Source: a virus
Reading direction: 5' to 3' (one strand)
Virus record (IMG/VR): IMGVR_UViG_3300013286_000076
Coordinates: 1 to 21,220 of that record
DNA: 21,220 nt
Shown: positions 15,891 through 21,220 of the stretch, one piece after another
Numbering within the stretch: the first letter of the stretch is position 1
Layout: every line of letters begins with the position of its first letter
Notes under the pieces: model-generated
What the model was told of the DNA's origin: nothing
The model's database searches: none
The model's input: the letters and a program-made list of their open reading frames with translations, nothing else
Program-made: the position numbers and the translations under genes

Positions 15891-15912
15891 TATTGTCGTC
15901 CCTCCTCGGACG

Positions 15913-16308
15913 CTAAGTAGATTCTGTGAAACGGACTTCGTAGACCTGATCAACCCTGTACAGAGGTTTGGCCTGTCCCTCGAACGGACGTTCCATGTTG
16001 TCCTGCTCCGAGACGAGTGCCGTCGTTACTATTTTCACGCCCTGAGAGTCACCCGTAAAGTTGTCGCAGGTGATTCTGACCGAGTCGGCGATGTCCTTGG
16101 CTTGGCTGTAGGTCTCCGAGACGATCGCGACCGAGAAGGTCGCCACAGGGACGCCGTAGCTGCCAGTCAGGCCACGCTCGCGGCGAGTGCCCGTCCGCCT
16201 GTAGACGACAAGAGGGAAAGGAGCATTCTGCACGGCAAGCACCGGGTAGATGCCCGCCGTCGTCGCCGAGTCGAGACGCTCTCGAAGCCACTTCTCAGGT
16301 GCCGCCAT
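15913..16308 (-). CDS. Tail terminator / tail completion protein (DUF3168-like, 131 aa)
   Basis: The ATG at 16308 follows GGAGCAAATCA and overlaps the previous gene by 14 bases. The longer reading from 16347 lacks a good site and would extend the overlap. The protein opens APEKWLRERLDSATTAGIYPVLAVQNAPFPLVVYRRTGTRRERG, continues with a strand TFSVAIVSETYSQAKDIADSVRITCDNF and ends YRVDQVYEVRFTEST. This matches the layout of DUF3168/gp17-type proteins: an N-terminal helix, the phrase P-x-V-x-Y, a helix running A-x-x-x-A-D-x-V, and a final strand describing the output. These proteins cap the tail tube and join it to the head. The gene order (adaptor, HK97 gp10, this gene, tube) agrees. Confidence 0.85.
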   Translation of the reverse strand: MAAPEKWLRERLDSATTAGIYPVLAVQNAPFPLVVYRRTGTRRERGLTGSYGVPVATFSVAIVSETYSQAKDIADSVRITCDNFTGDSQGVKIVTTALVSEQDNMERPFEGQAKPLYRVDQVYEVRFTEST

Positions 16309-16699
16309 TGATTTGCTCCACGAGTCTGTCTTGCATGAACAGAACACCCTCCGCCGCGTAGGCGTCGAAAGTCTCCTCCAGAACCGTGCCTAGCTCGTCC
16401 GAAGAGACCCACTTCAGCACGCTGCGGCCATTTGTTTTCGGACGGATCACGCTGTCGAGGGCTGAGTTACCGGCAGTCTCGACCTCTTTTTCGTATCCGA
16501 CAAACGCTTCCTCGTCCGAGGCCTCGTAGATCACAGAGTCTCTCAGCTTGCCGCTGTACCCCGCTGGCGTCGCTGCCCGGAGTCTGGCGGCGAAGATTTC
16601 GGCGACCTCTTTGAGGACGCCAGCACGGTCGGTCGACGCAGGGAGCTTCTTTAGCTCCCTCTCTAGCTCTGGGAGTCCTACCAGCTTCACGCGGATCAT
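16295..16699 (-). CDS. HK97 gp10-like head-tail joining protein (134 aa)
   Basis: The ATG at 16699 overlaps the preceding stop as ATGA, which decides the start over the longer frame from 16801. The N-terminus MIRVKLVGLPELERELKKLP is the hallmark of the HK97 gp10 family, followed by a helix (VLKEVAEIFAARLRAATPA) and S-G-K-L-R-D-S-V (residues 49-56), equivalent to the usual T-G-x-L-R-x-S-I. The C-terminal half has VGYEKEVETAG and a last helix. Family members sit at the head-tail interface in HK97-type phages. Normal family length is 120-150 residues, so the protein is complete. Confidence 0.9.
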   Translation of the reverse strand: MIRVKLVGLPELERELKKLPASTDRAGVLKEVAEIFAARLRAATPAGYSGKLRDSVIYEASDEEAFVGYEKEVETAGNSALDSVIRPKTNGRSVLKWVSSDELGTVLEETFDAYAAEGVLFMQDRLVEQINGGT

Positions 16700-17034
16700 T
16701 CGGCGTTGTTTTCCTTGCAGACAACCGAATGCTCTTCTCGGTTGTTTTTCTCTGTGATCGAGTAGATGTCGAGAGTCCGGACTGGAGTGCGGCTCGTCCA
16801 AATGATCCGCATACCAGTGACGAGCCCAGTCACGTACCGGAATCGAACAGTGTGCGTGGCCTGAGTGGCAAGCTCCTCCGGCAGCATGGACTCAGTCACC
16901 GTCAGCCCCTCGACCGCAGCACGGCGAGTGGCAAACGGAGCCCACGTGGCAGTCGACTCGCCGTAGGCGTTTGTCGCCTGAGTTGCGACCTGAATGGTCA
17001 CAGCCTCTCGCAAGTCTCCTGCACGGAGGGTCAT
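16696..17034 (-). CDS. Head-tail adaptor (SPP1 gp16 / Phage_H_T_join family, 112 aa)
   Basis: The ATG at 17034 overlaps the connector stop as ATGA; a longer reading of the same frame extends into the connector gene and is not credible. The protein starts MTLRAGDLREAVTIQVATQA, then GESTATWAPFATRRAAVEGL, TVTESM and THTVRFRYVTGLVTGMRIIW, with a last part RTLDIYSITEKNNREEHSVVCKE. These are the consensus positions of the head completion or stopper family: an initial L-R strand, G-x-x-x-x-W, the R-A-x-V-E element, the H-x-V-R-x-R-Y strand and the M-R-I-x-W strand. The family forms a ring below the connector and closes the filled head. Confidence 0.92.
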   Translation of the reverse strand: MTLRAGDLREAVTIQVATQATNAYGESTATWAPFATRRAAVEGLTVTESMLPEELATQATHTVRFRYVTGLVTGMRIIWTSRTPVRTLDIYSITEKNNREEHSVVCKENNAE

Positions 17035-17657
17035 CGGTACTGCCCCCAGTTGATCGAGCCGAGGAGCATATCCACCGCCATCGGGACCGGATTGAGCGAG
17101 CCCTGAACGATCGACTCGCGGTTCGCGTACCACCCGCCGACGAGCATCAGCATCGCGTGGCGGGCCGGGGCTGGCACTGAGCGGCCACTGTCGCCGTAGC
17201 CTGCCCAGTACGTGATCGTGACGTCGTTCTCCGCGCCACGGCACGGAGGCCACGTCCTGTTCCACTGGGGGCGAATCACGGCCGGAGTCGCGTCCCTGTC
17301 CTGACGGAAGTCCGTGAACGGCACCGGATAGTAGACGCCGTCGCTGGGCACGTAGGTGACGACGATGTCGCCGGTCGTGATCGGTGGACGGGGAAGCTCG
17401 ATGTCCCAAGACGGAAACGCGTCCAGCTTGATCTGCCACTGGGATCGAATGAGAGTCCTGTCGCTCACTGTCTCGACGTGGTGCCTCGCCGCCGACACGA
17501 GACCCATCACGTACAGATCGTCAGCGTCAAAGTCGGCGTCGATCCGCAGGTGAGACTTGGCCTCGGCCAACGAGATCGGCTCGACTACCGGCTCCGTGAT
17601 TCTTCGGATCGACCGGTATCGGAGATTGTTTCGTTGGACGATCTCGTAGTATTTCAC
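17031..17657 (-). CDS. Head-tail connector protein (gp6-like, 208 aa)
   Basis: It starts with GTG at 17657, overlapping the previous TGA as GTGA. The sequence EPISLAEAKSHLRIDADFDADDLYVMGLVSAARHHVE at about residues 26-62 is the typical opening of the phiE125 gp8 / HK97 gp6 type of connector: P-x-x-x-x-x-A-K-x-H-L-R, then a charged loop and a long helix. The middle carries the usual strand pattern W-x-I-K-L-D-A-F-P and I-E-L-P-R-P-P-I-T-T, and YVPSDGVYYPV. The last third is a helical region (PAPARHAMLMLVGGWYANRES). The protein would form the ring that adjoins the portal. Length agrees with the family. Confidence 0.9.
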   Translation of the reverse strand: MKYYEIVQRNNLRYRSIRRITEPVVEPISLAEAKSHLRIDADFDADDLYVMGLVSAARHHVETVSDRTLIRSQWQIKLDAFPSWDIELPRPPITTGDIVVTYVPSDGVYYPVPFTDFRQDRDATPAVIRPQWNRTWPPCRGAENDVTITYWAGYGDSGRSVPAPARHAMLMLVGGWYANRESIVQGSLNPVPMAVDMLLGSINWGQYR

Positions 17658-17836
17658 GGCTTGACTTTCCGCCTTTCGACAGTCATCGTCGCCTGCTCGA
17701 CCTTGATCGCCCTCGACTCTTCAGTGACAGGCTTGGCGATGCCTTCGTGAATCCAGTTCTTGGCCGTGACGTCGAAGATTTCGACGACGTCGCCTTCCTT
17801 GTGCCAGCCCCAGTCCATCAACATCTTGATGATCAT
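17654..17836 (-). CDS. Small head-module protein (60 aa)
   Basis: The ATG at 17836 overlaps the glycosyltransferase stop as ATGA and follows GGAGAGAAGTCGAA. A start at 17869 would add 11 residues but would run deeper into the preceding gene. The protein reads MIIKMLMDWGWHKEGDVVEIFDVTAKNWIHEGIAKPV and then a charged tail. The phrase GDVVE ... A-x-x-W-I-x-x-G-I-A-x-P-V is common in short phage proteins between capsid and connector genes. It suggests a small SH3-like beta domain followed by a helix. Its job is unknown, perhaps a head assembly or minor capsid role. Confidence 0.8.
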   Translation of the reverse strand: MIIKMLMDWGWHKEGDVVEIFDVTAKNWIHEGIAKPVTEESRAIKVEQATMTVERRKVKP

Positions 17837-18588
17837 TTCGACTTCTCTCCGTGTTCCTGCGATCCCCATGCCTCCGGTGGTCGCCGTCCGCCTTTATTCC
17901 AAAAGTGTGTCGGGTACTGATGGATTGCCTTGAGCCGCTGGTCAGGCCACGTGATGACGAGTTCCGCGTGACCAATCGCGACTTGAGGACAGACCGCCAG
18001 CTTGTTGCCGCACTCGCGGAACTTGTTCCAGAAAAATATGTCAGGGTCTTGGCGGTCCGGTCCCCAGTCTCCGTCCTCGCTTGGGACGCCAAGAAACCAA
18101 GGCTTCTTCATCCGACGAAGAGCCGACGTGCGAATGAGAGTCAGGCCGAAGTGCGCCGTGTCGACGATCTGGGCGGGCTTCTCCCACCAGTCGGCTGGCA
18201 TCGTGACTTGCTGCTCACCCTTGCCGCCGAGGCCTTCGGGGGTGAACATCAGTTGCTTGTCGTCTCTCTTCATCTGGAGAGGAGCGATCGCGTCGACGCC
18301 TGAGATCAGGATTGCAGACAAGAGACGAGGCAGGCACTCAGGTTCAAAGACACTGTCGTAATCCAAAGTGCATATAAAATCGTTACCAGCCTCTTCGGAC
18401 GAGAGGTCCGTGAGAATGCGATTCATCGTCTGGTCCCAGAAAGCACCAGTTCCCTTTACGACTTGGATGCCGTGCGGGGCGAATGTGCTGGTGACCGTGA
18501 AGAAGTTGTCTGTAAAAGCAAGTCGCGGCATGCTTAGGCACGCCGCGACTTTTACATCATGTTCCACGTTGCCGACGAGAATCCGCAT
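17833..18588 (-). CDS. GT-A fold glycosyltransferase (251 aa)
   Basis: The start at ATG 18588 is chosen because GGAG sits 6 bases before it; an in-frame TTG at 18600 lacks such a site. The protein starts MRILVGNVEHDVKVAACLSM, has NDFICTLDYDSVFEPECL with a D-Y-D motif at residues 76-78 (the likely metal and nucleotide-sugar DxD of GT2-type enzymes), DAIAPLQMKR, then HFGLTLIRTSALRRMKKPWF at about 146-165 and an acidic D-x-D-I-F-F-W (181-187), and VAIGHAEL with His 207 near the end. The layout (nucleotide strand, DxD, acceptor-site acidic pair, late His) fits a soluble single-domain glycosyltransferase. The sugar donor and acceptor are not readable. Located between capsid and connector genes, it may act on a virion protein. 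No signal peptide or membrane segment is seen. Confidence 0.85.
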   Translation of the reverse strand: MRILVGNVEHDVKVAACLSMPRLAFTDNFFTVTSTFAPHGIQVVKGTGAFWDQTMNRILTDLSSEEAGNDFICTLDYDSVFEPECLPRLLSAILISGVDAIAPLQMKRDDKQLMFTPEGLGGKGEQQVTMPADWWEKPAQIVDTAHFGLTLIRTSALRRMKKPWFLGVPSEDGDWGPDRQDPDIFFWNKFRECGNKLAVCPQVAIGHAELVITWPDQRLKAIHQYPTHFWNKGGRRPPEAWGSQEHGEKSK

Positions 18589-18658
18589 CCGACACTCCAA
18601 GCCCCTCCAAGGGTTGAAATAGCTTGGGCATCCTTGCCCCGTTGAGTCCGTCCGTGGA
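18589..18658 (-). other. Intergenic gap with two short GC-rich hairpins
   Basis: Two inverted repeats lie here: AGTCC/GGACT around a 6-base loop at 18645-18660, which touches the stop of the decoration gene, and GGGCA/TGCCC around TCCT at 18626-18639. Neither is followed by a T run, so neither looks like an intrinsic terminator. They might slow RNA decay or reduce read-through before the glycosyltransferase. I saw no convincing promoter. Confidence 0.35.
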
Positions 18659-19120
18659 CTAGTAAGTCTGGAACTGCTTGTTCAGCGTCGGCACGGCAGG
18701 GGCGACGTTGTTCACGCCCATGTCGGCAGCGGTGATCGGCATGTCTTCCTGCTTGCCGAGGCGAGCAACCGTCGCGATCGTGGAGGCGTTGCCGGGGGTC
18801 GCAACGACCGTCAGGTAGCGAGACTTGCCACGCATGTCGACGTTGAACCGGGCCACAGCACCCGTGCTGCCAGTCGTCGCACCAGCACCGGCGGTGATGG
18901 TGAAGCCGCTCACGTCGGCCTGACCGCTGCCGGAAGTGTTCGACTGCTGGAGCTTCAGGACGCTCGCGTAGCTGGTCGTCGCTGCGGTGAACGTCGAGAA
19001 GACGACGTCGATGCTCGCGTAGTCGGCACCGTAGGTGTCGATCTCGTGCGAGTGAGTGCCGCTCGTGGCAACAGCCACGCTCACCTTGGCAACCGTCTTC
19101 GTTCCTTCGAGATGATTCAC
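18659..19120 (-). CDS. Probable head decoration or minor capsid protein (153 aa)
   Basis: It starts with GTG at 19120 after AAGGACTTAGAAC, 49 bases beyond the capsid gene stop. The protein is small, with Gly, Ala, Ser and Thr dominating and strong beta alternation: VSVAVATSGTHSHEIDTYGADYASIDVVFSTFTAATTSYASVLKLQQS and RYLTVVATPGNASTIATVARLG. A segment of the type V-L-K-L-Q-Q-S followed by a second V-x-F-x-V strand is frequent in small phage head proteins next to the capsid gene. The lack of enzymatic motifs and the position favour a decoration protein on the capsid surface. No family was recognised with certainty. Confidence 0.72.
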   Translation of the reverse strand: MNHLEGTKTVAKVSVAVATSGTHSHEIDTYGADYASIDVVFSTFTAATTSYASVLKLQQSNTSGSGQADVSGFTITAGAGATTGSTGAVARFNVDMRGKSRYLTVVATPGNASTIATVARLGKQEDMPITAADMGVNNVAPAVPTLNKQFQTY

Positions 19121-19169
19121 GTTCTAAGTCCTTGTAGTGAAGGGTTGAAAGTAAGAGTGTCCGTACTAA

Positions 19170-20624
19170 TCAGGAAGCAGCGGTCCGGAGAGCCACAAGC
19201 GGGCCAGCCCGATTTGCGTCGCCAAGATCGTGCGTGAGAGCGTCGAAACGCATCGTGGAGTAGAGCAAGGTCTGATCCAATTCCGCGTAGCGTTCCGTGG
19301 ACTGCTTGATCGTCAGGCCACGACGGGTCGCGTAGAAGGAACTCAACGACAGGTCGCCGAAGAGGAACTTCACCACGCCGGGGTCAGCCGACACGTTGTT
19401 GGAAAGCGTGTGCACGAAGACAATCGGATATCCCAGCAAACGCATCTCTGCACCAGCCGACACGGTGGCAGGCGTGTTGCCACCAGCGATTCCCACGTTG
19501 TTCACGAGGCCGAGACGCTGCACGCTGGCGGCGAACACGGCGGGATTAACGAACCACTTGGCGTTGGCCCTCGCAAAAAGCGGGAGTCGACCGGCAGCGG
19601 AGATCAGCGAGTTCAGGGTGAGAGTCTGGGCACCAGTCTCGCCGCTGCCAGCCGTGATCAGGCCAGCACCGTGATTGCCGTCGGCGATCTTCACCGCAGC
19701 ACCGATGATACCACCATTTTCCCCGCTGCCCGTCCCGACGAACGCACAAACGTCGACCAATTCCGCGATAGCCCGGCTCACTTCACCCGTCAGATAATCT
19801 GCGAGGTTCAGTACGGACGAGTCTTCAAGGATTTCCGACGAGATGCGGGAAGCGACCGCCGCCTTCTTGGCGACAAGCTGCACTCGGTCCCAAGCCGCAT
19901 CGGACTCGCTGATGCTCGAATTTTCTCCGACGAAGTAGGCCTTCAGACCGCCAACTCGACGAGGAACGATGAGCGTGTCGCTCTTCATGCTGAGGTTCCG
20001 GGCATTCGCAGGGAACGCACCGAACTCTTCGACGAGGACGATGATCTCGTTGAGGATTTCCTCATTCACGAAGATGCCGCCCTGAGCGTTGACGCCCTCG
20101 TTGAGGGCACGCGACTCGGTCACGTTGTTGTCCTTGCACCAACGCTGGGCCTCGACGTCCTTGAGGAGCGTGGCACGGAAAAACTGACCGGCACGGTACG
20201 CACGCTCTTCAGCGTTGACGCCCTTGAAATTCTTGAGTCGGCCTGCGCCCGGAAGGGCGATCGGGTTAATCTTCACGGGGCTCTCCTTGGAGTTGCGAGT
20301 TTCGATCTTGGCGGGGGTGGACTTGTCGAGGACGGCCCGGAGTTCAAGCTCCTTGGAAGCGACGTTCTCGTAGAAGGTGATCTGGTCGCGGAGCTTCTCG
20401 GCACGCTCGCACAGGCAGCGAAGCTTCTTCTGCTTCTCGCCTTCGACTTCCTGCGTGTCCTCGACTTGGTCTGCCGCTTCGTCTGCGGGGTTCATGCCGT
20501 TCCGCTCGGCCATGTCCTCGTTCTGGTCAGCGGTCTCGGTGTCGGTCTCCTGAACCACGCCCATCTCTGCGAGGACGGCGGCGAGTTCGTCGAGGAGCTT
20601 TTTGACTTTGGCCGAGGCTTCCAT
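19170..20624 (-). CDS. Major capsid protein, HK97 fold, with N-terminal scaffold-like domain
   Basis: The ATG at 20624 follows AAGGAACACGAAGC. The 484-residue protein has an N-terminal part (about 1-115) that is acidic and coiled-coil-like (KVKKLLDELAAVLAEM, then an Asp/Glu/Gln stretch, then KLRDQITFYENVASKELELRAVL). This resembles the delta scaffold domain removed from HK97 gp5. The mature part begins near residues 110-125 and shows family features: AYRAGQFFRA, GGIFVNEEILNEIIVLVEEFGAFPANAR (N-arm and long helix), WDRVQLVAKKAAVASRISSEILEDSSVLNLADYLTGEVSRAIAE (spine helix), NAKWFVNPAVFA and the loop before SSFYATRRGLTIKQSTERY. The cleavage site is not visible by eye, and the processing protease would be to the right of the window. 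Confidence 0.95.
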   Translation of the reverse strand: MEASAKVKKLLDELAAVLAEMGVVQETDTETADQNEDMAERNGMNPADEAADQVEDTQEVEGEKQKKLRCLCERAEKLRDQITFYENVASKELELRAVLDKSTPAKIETRNSKESPVKINPIALPGAGRLKNFKGVNAEERAYRAGQFFRATLLKDVEAQRWCKDNNVTESRALNEGVNAQGGIFVNEEILNEIIVLVEEFGAFPANARNLSMKSDTLIVPRRVGGLKAYFVGENSSISESDAAWDRVQLVAKKAAVASRISSEILEDSSVLNLADYLTGEVSRAIAELVDVCAFVGTGSGENGGIIGAAVKIADGNHGAGLITAGSGETGAQTLTLNSLISAAGRLPLFARANAKWFVNPAVFAASVQRLGLVNNVGIAGGNTPATVSAGAEMRLLGYPIVFVHTLSNNVSADPGVVKFLFGDLSLSSFYATRRGLTIKQSTERYAELDQTLLYSTMRFDALTHDLGDANRAGPLVALRTAAS

Positions 20625-20749
20625 GCTTCGTGTTCCTTACTGGTGGTTTGACGATGCGGCCACGCGATGCGTAGCGACACGTTCAAACTACGGGCAAAGA
20701 ACGAGCGACCCGAAGAGGAGGGTCAAAGAAAGTGTTGTATGAAACAACA
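20625..20749 (-). other. Gap before the capsid gene: no gene, possible regulatory stretch
   Basis: No reading frame of note is present. A hairpin sits at the upstream end, a weak pair GACCC/GGGTC follows, and the ribosome binding site of the capsid gene is at the downstream end. A TTGACC lies in a plausible -35 place, but I find no matching -10, so a promoter is only a possibility. Confidence 0.35.
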
Positions 20750-20751
20750 CT
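20731..20751 (-). terminator. Hairpin after the zinc-ribbon gene, possible weak terminator or operator
   Basis: The perfect inverted repeat AGTGTTGT-(5 bases)-ACAACACT overlaps the TAG stop of the zinc-ribbon gene. On the minus strand it is followed by TTCTTTGA, giving a run of T interrupted by C. The 8-base-pair arms with 3 GC pairs each are weak for a terminator, so partial termination or a protein-binding palindrome are equally possible. This is the only such site in the window. Confidence 0.45.
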
Positions 20752-20935
20752 ATTTTGGATTGGTGCGACGCCAGCAAATGGAGCGCACGTCGTTGGCAGC
20801 AACGATGCAGCGGTCCTGTCGACCGCAGACTTGGCACTTGAGATACCTCACTTGGAGGTCGCCGCTCTGGCGACTGCTTCGAGTGATCATCCGTCCGCTG
20901 CACCCGGCGCAGCTACACTTGTCACCGCTTTGCAT
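20750..20935 (-). CDS. Small zinc-ribbon protein, Ogr/Delta-like or Com-like (61 aa)
   Basis: The ATG at 20933-20935 follows AGGAAGCCAA and overlaps the preceding gene by 14 bases. The protein has two cysteine pairs, C-S-C-A-G-C at residues 7-12 and C-Q-V-C at 34-37, with another Cys at 43. Between them is the phrase RMITRSSRQSGDLQVRYLKC. This resembles the Ogr/Delta family of P2-type late transcription activators, where C-x-x-C is followed by a T-S-R element, then a Q/E-R-Y-x-x-C-Q-N-x-x-C segment. The spacing of the second pair differs, and Com-like translation regulators share a similar ribbon. It is probably a zinc-binding nucleic-acid protein. The place just before the capsid operon makes a late-gene regulator attractive, but this is inference. 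Confidence 0.7.
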   Translation of the reverse strand: MQSGDKCSCAGCSGRMITRSSRQSGDLQVRYLKCQVCGRQDRCIVAANDVRSICWRRTNPK

Positions 20936-21200
20936 TTGGCTTCCTGTAGAAAGAGTCTGTGAAATGCGTATCGAACACGAGGTCCGCAGTTCCCAAGACT
21001 GCATCTGGAACGGAAGTTGCGACTCCTGACACGACGGCGGTTGCCGCCAGAACACCAGCACTCTTAGCAGCGACGACGAATCCCTTCTTGGCAAGTCGTG
21101 ACGCGTAGCTGAGCGAGTTGGTCTTGATGATGATCGTCGTCTCCTTCGGAGCGTTCTCCGAGGCGATCTTCTTGACCGTGGCGATCTGGTCATCGGTCAT
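20922..21200 (-). CDS. Hypothetical protein with one hydrophobic segment (92 aa)
   Basis: The ATG at 21200 follows GGAAAGAG, and the frame ends 14 bases inside the zinc-ribbon gene. The protein has a charged N-terminus (MTDDQIATVKKIASENAPKE), a hydrophobic segment at about residues 41-62 (FVVAAKSAGVLAATAVVSGV) and a polar C-terminus. This could be one membrane helix or a buried amphipathic helix. I recognise no family. It is the first gene seen in the window and may follow a portal or protease gene. Holin-like or head-associated roles are both possible, and nothing in the sequence decides between them. Confidence 0.65.
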   Translation of the reverse strand: MTDDQIATVKKIASENAPKETTIIIKTNSLSYASRLAKKGFVVAAKSAGVLAATAVVSGVATSVPDAVLGTADLVFDTHFTDSFYRKPNAKR

Positions 21201-21220
21201 CTCTTTCCGCCCGGCCAGAG

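Noticed and set aside
17035-17439. N-terminal extension of the head-tail adaptor frame to 247 residues
   Set aside because: The extension is Arg/Gly-rich antifamily sequence overlapping the connector gene. The family start MTLRAG at 17034 with an ATGA overlap is clearly the real one.
14014-19168. TAGTACGGA shared after the stops of tail tube paralog 5 and of the capsid gene
   Set aside because: Nine shared bases at two sites with no flanking similarity is too little to call a repeat or operator. It may be chance.
19230-20651. 473-codon open frame on the plus strand opposite the capsid gene
   Set aside because: It mirrors a well-recognised HK97-type capsid gene, its product is Val/Leu/Arg/Gly-rich without any domain, and no gene in the window lies on the plus strand. 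High GC of the sense gene explains the absence of stops.
20690-20735. Possible promoter with TTGACC before the capsid gene
   Set aside because: No acceptable -10 is found at 16-18 bases distance, and the host sigma factor consensus is unknown.

Overview
The window is a stretch of a tailed-phage or prophage late (virion structure) region. Every gene I can support lies on the minus strand, so transcription runs from the right edge to the left edge. Genes are packed with gaps of a few bases or with ATGA/GTGA/TTGA overlaps. The order is that of a long-tailed siphovirus: capsid, head-tail connector, tail terminator, tail tube, tail assembly chaperone, tape measure, tail tip. Terminase, portal and protease are absent and would be expected beyond the right edge. 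No integrase, tRNA or bacterial housekeeping gene is present, so host and lifestyle (free phage or prophage) cannot be decided. Starts are a mix of ATG, GTG and probably TTG behind purine-rich ribosome binding sites, which fits a bacterial virus of moderately high GC.

Right part (21200 to 16300): a small membrane-associated protein, a zinc-ribbon protein resembling Ogr/Delta activators, a hairpin that could terminate or regulate, the HK97-fold major capsid protein with a fused N-terminal scaffold-like region, a probable head decoration protein, a GT-A glycosyltransferase, a 60-residue head protein, and a translationally coupled run of connector, head-tail adaptor and HK97 gp10-like protein.

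Middle (16308 to 8124): a tail terminator, then five consecutive paralogous tail-tube-type genes, which is the most unusual part of the window. Next come the G and G-T tail assembly chaperones, joined by a lambda-type -1 frameshift (heptamer GGGAAAC plus a strong downstream stem-loop), and a 1741-residue tape measure protein with a 245-residue internal duplication.

Left part (8120 to 1): an unrecognised 285-residue tail protein, a 119-residue small protein, a giant 2227-residue protein with RCC1-type and GSGY/GGGG repeats that is probably a tail fibre or host-contact protein, and the start of a small HExxH protein cut by the window edge.

The genes together would build a long non-contractile tail on an HK97-type head. 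The glycosyltransferase, the zinc ribbon and the tail-tube gene array are the departures from a textbook module.
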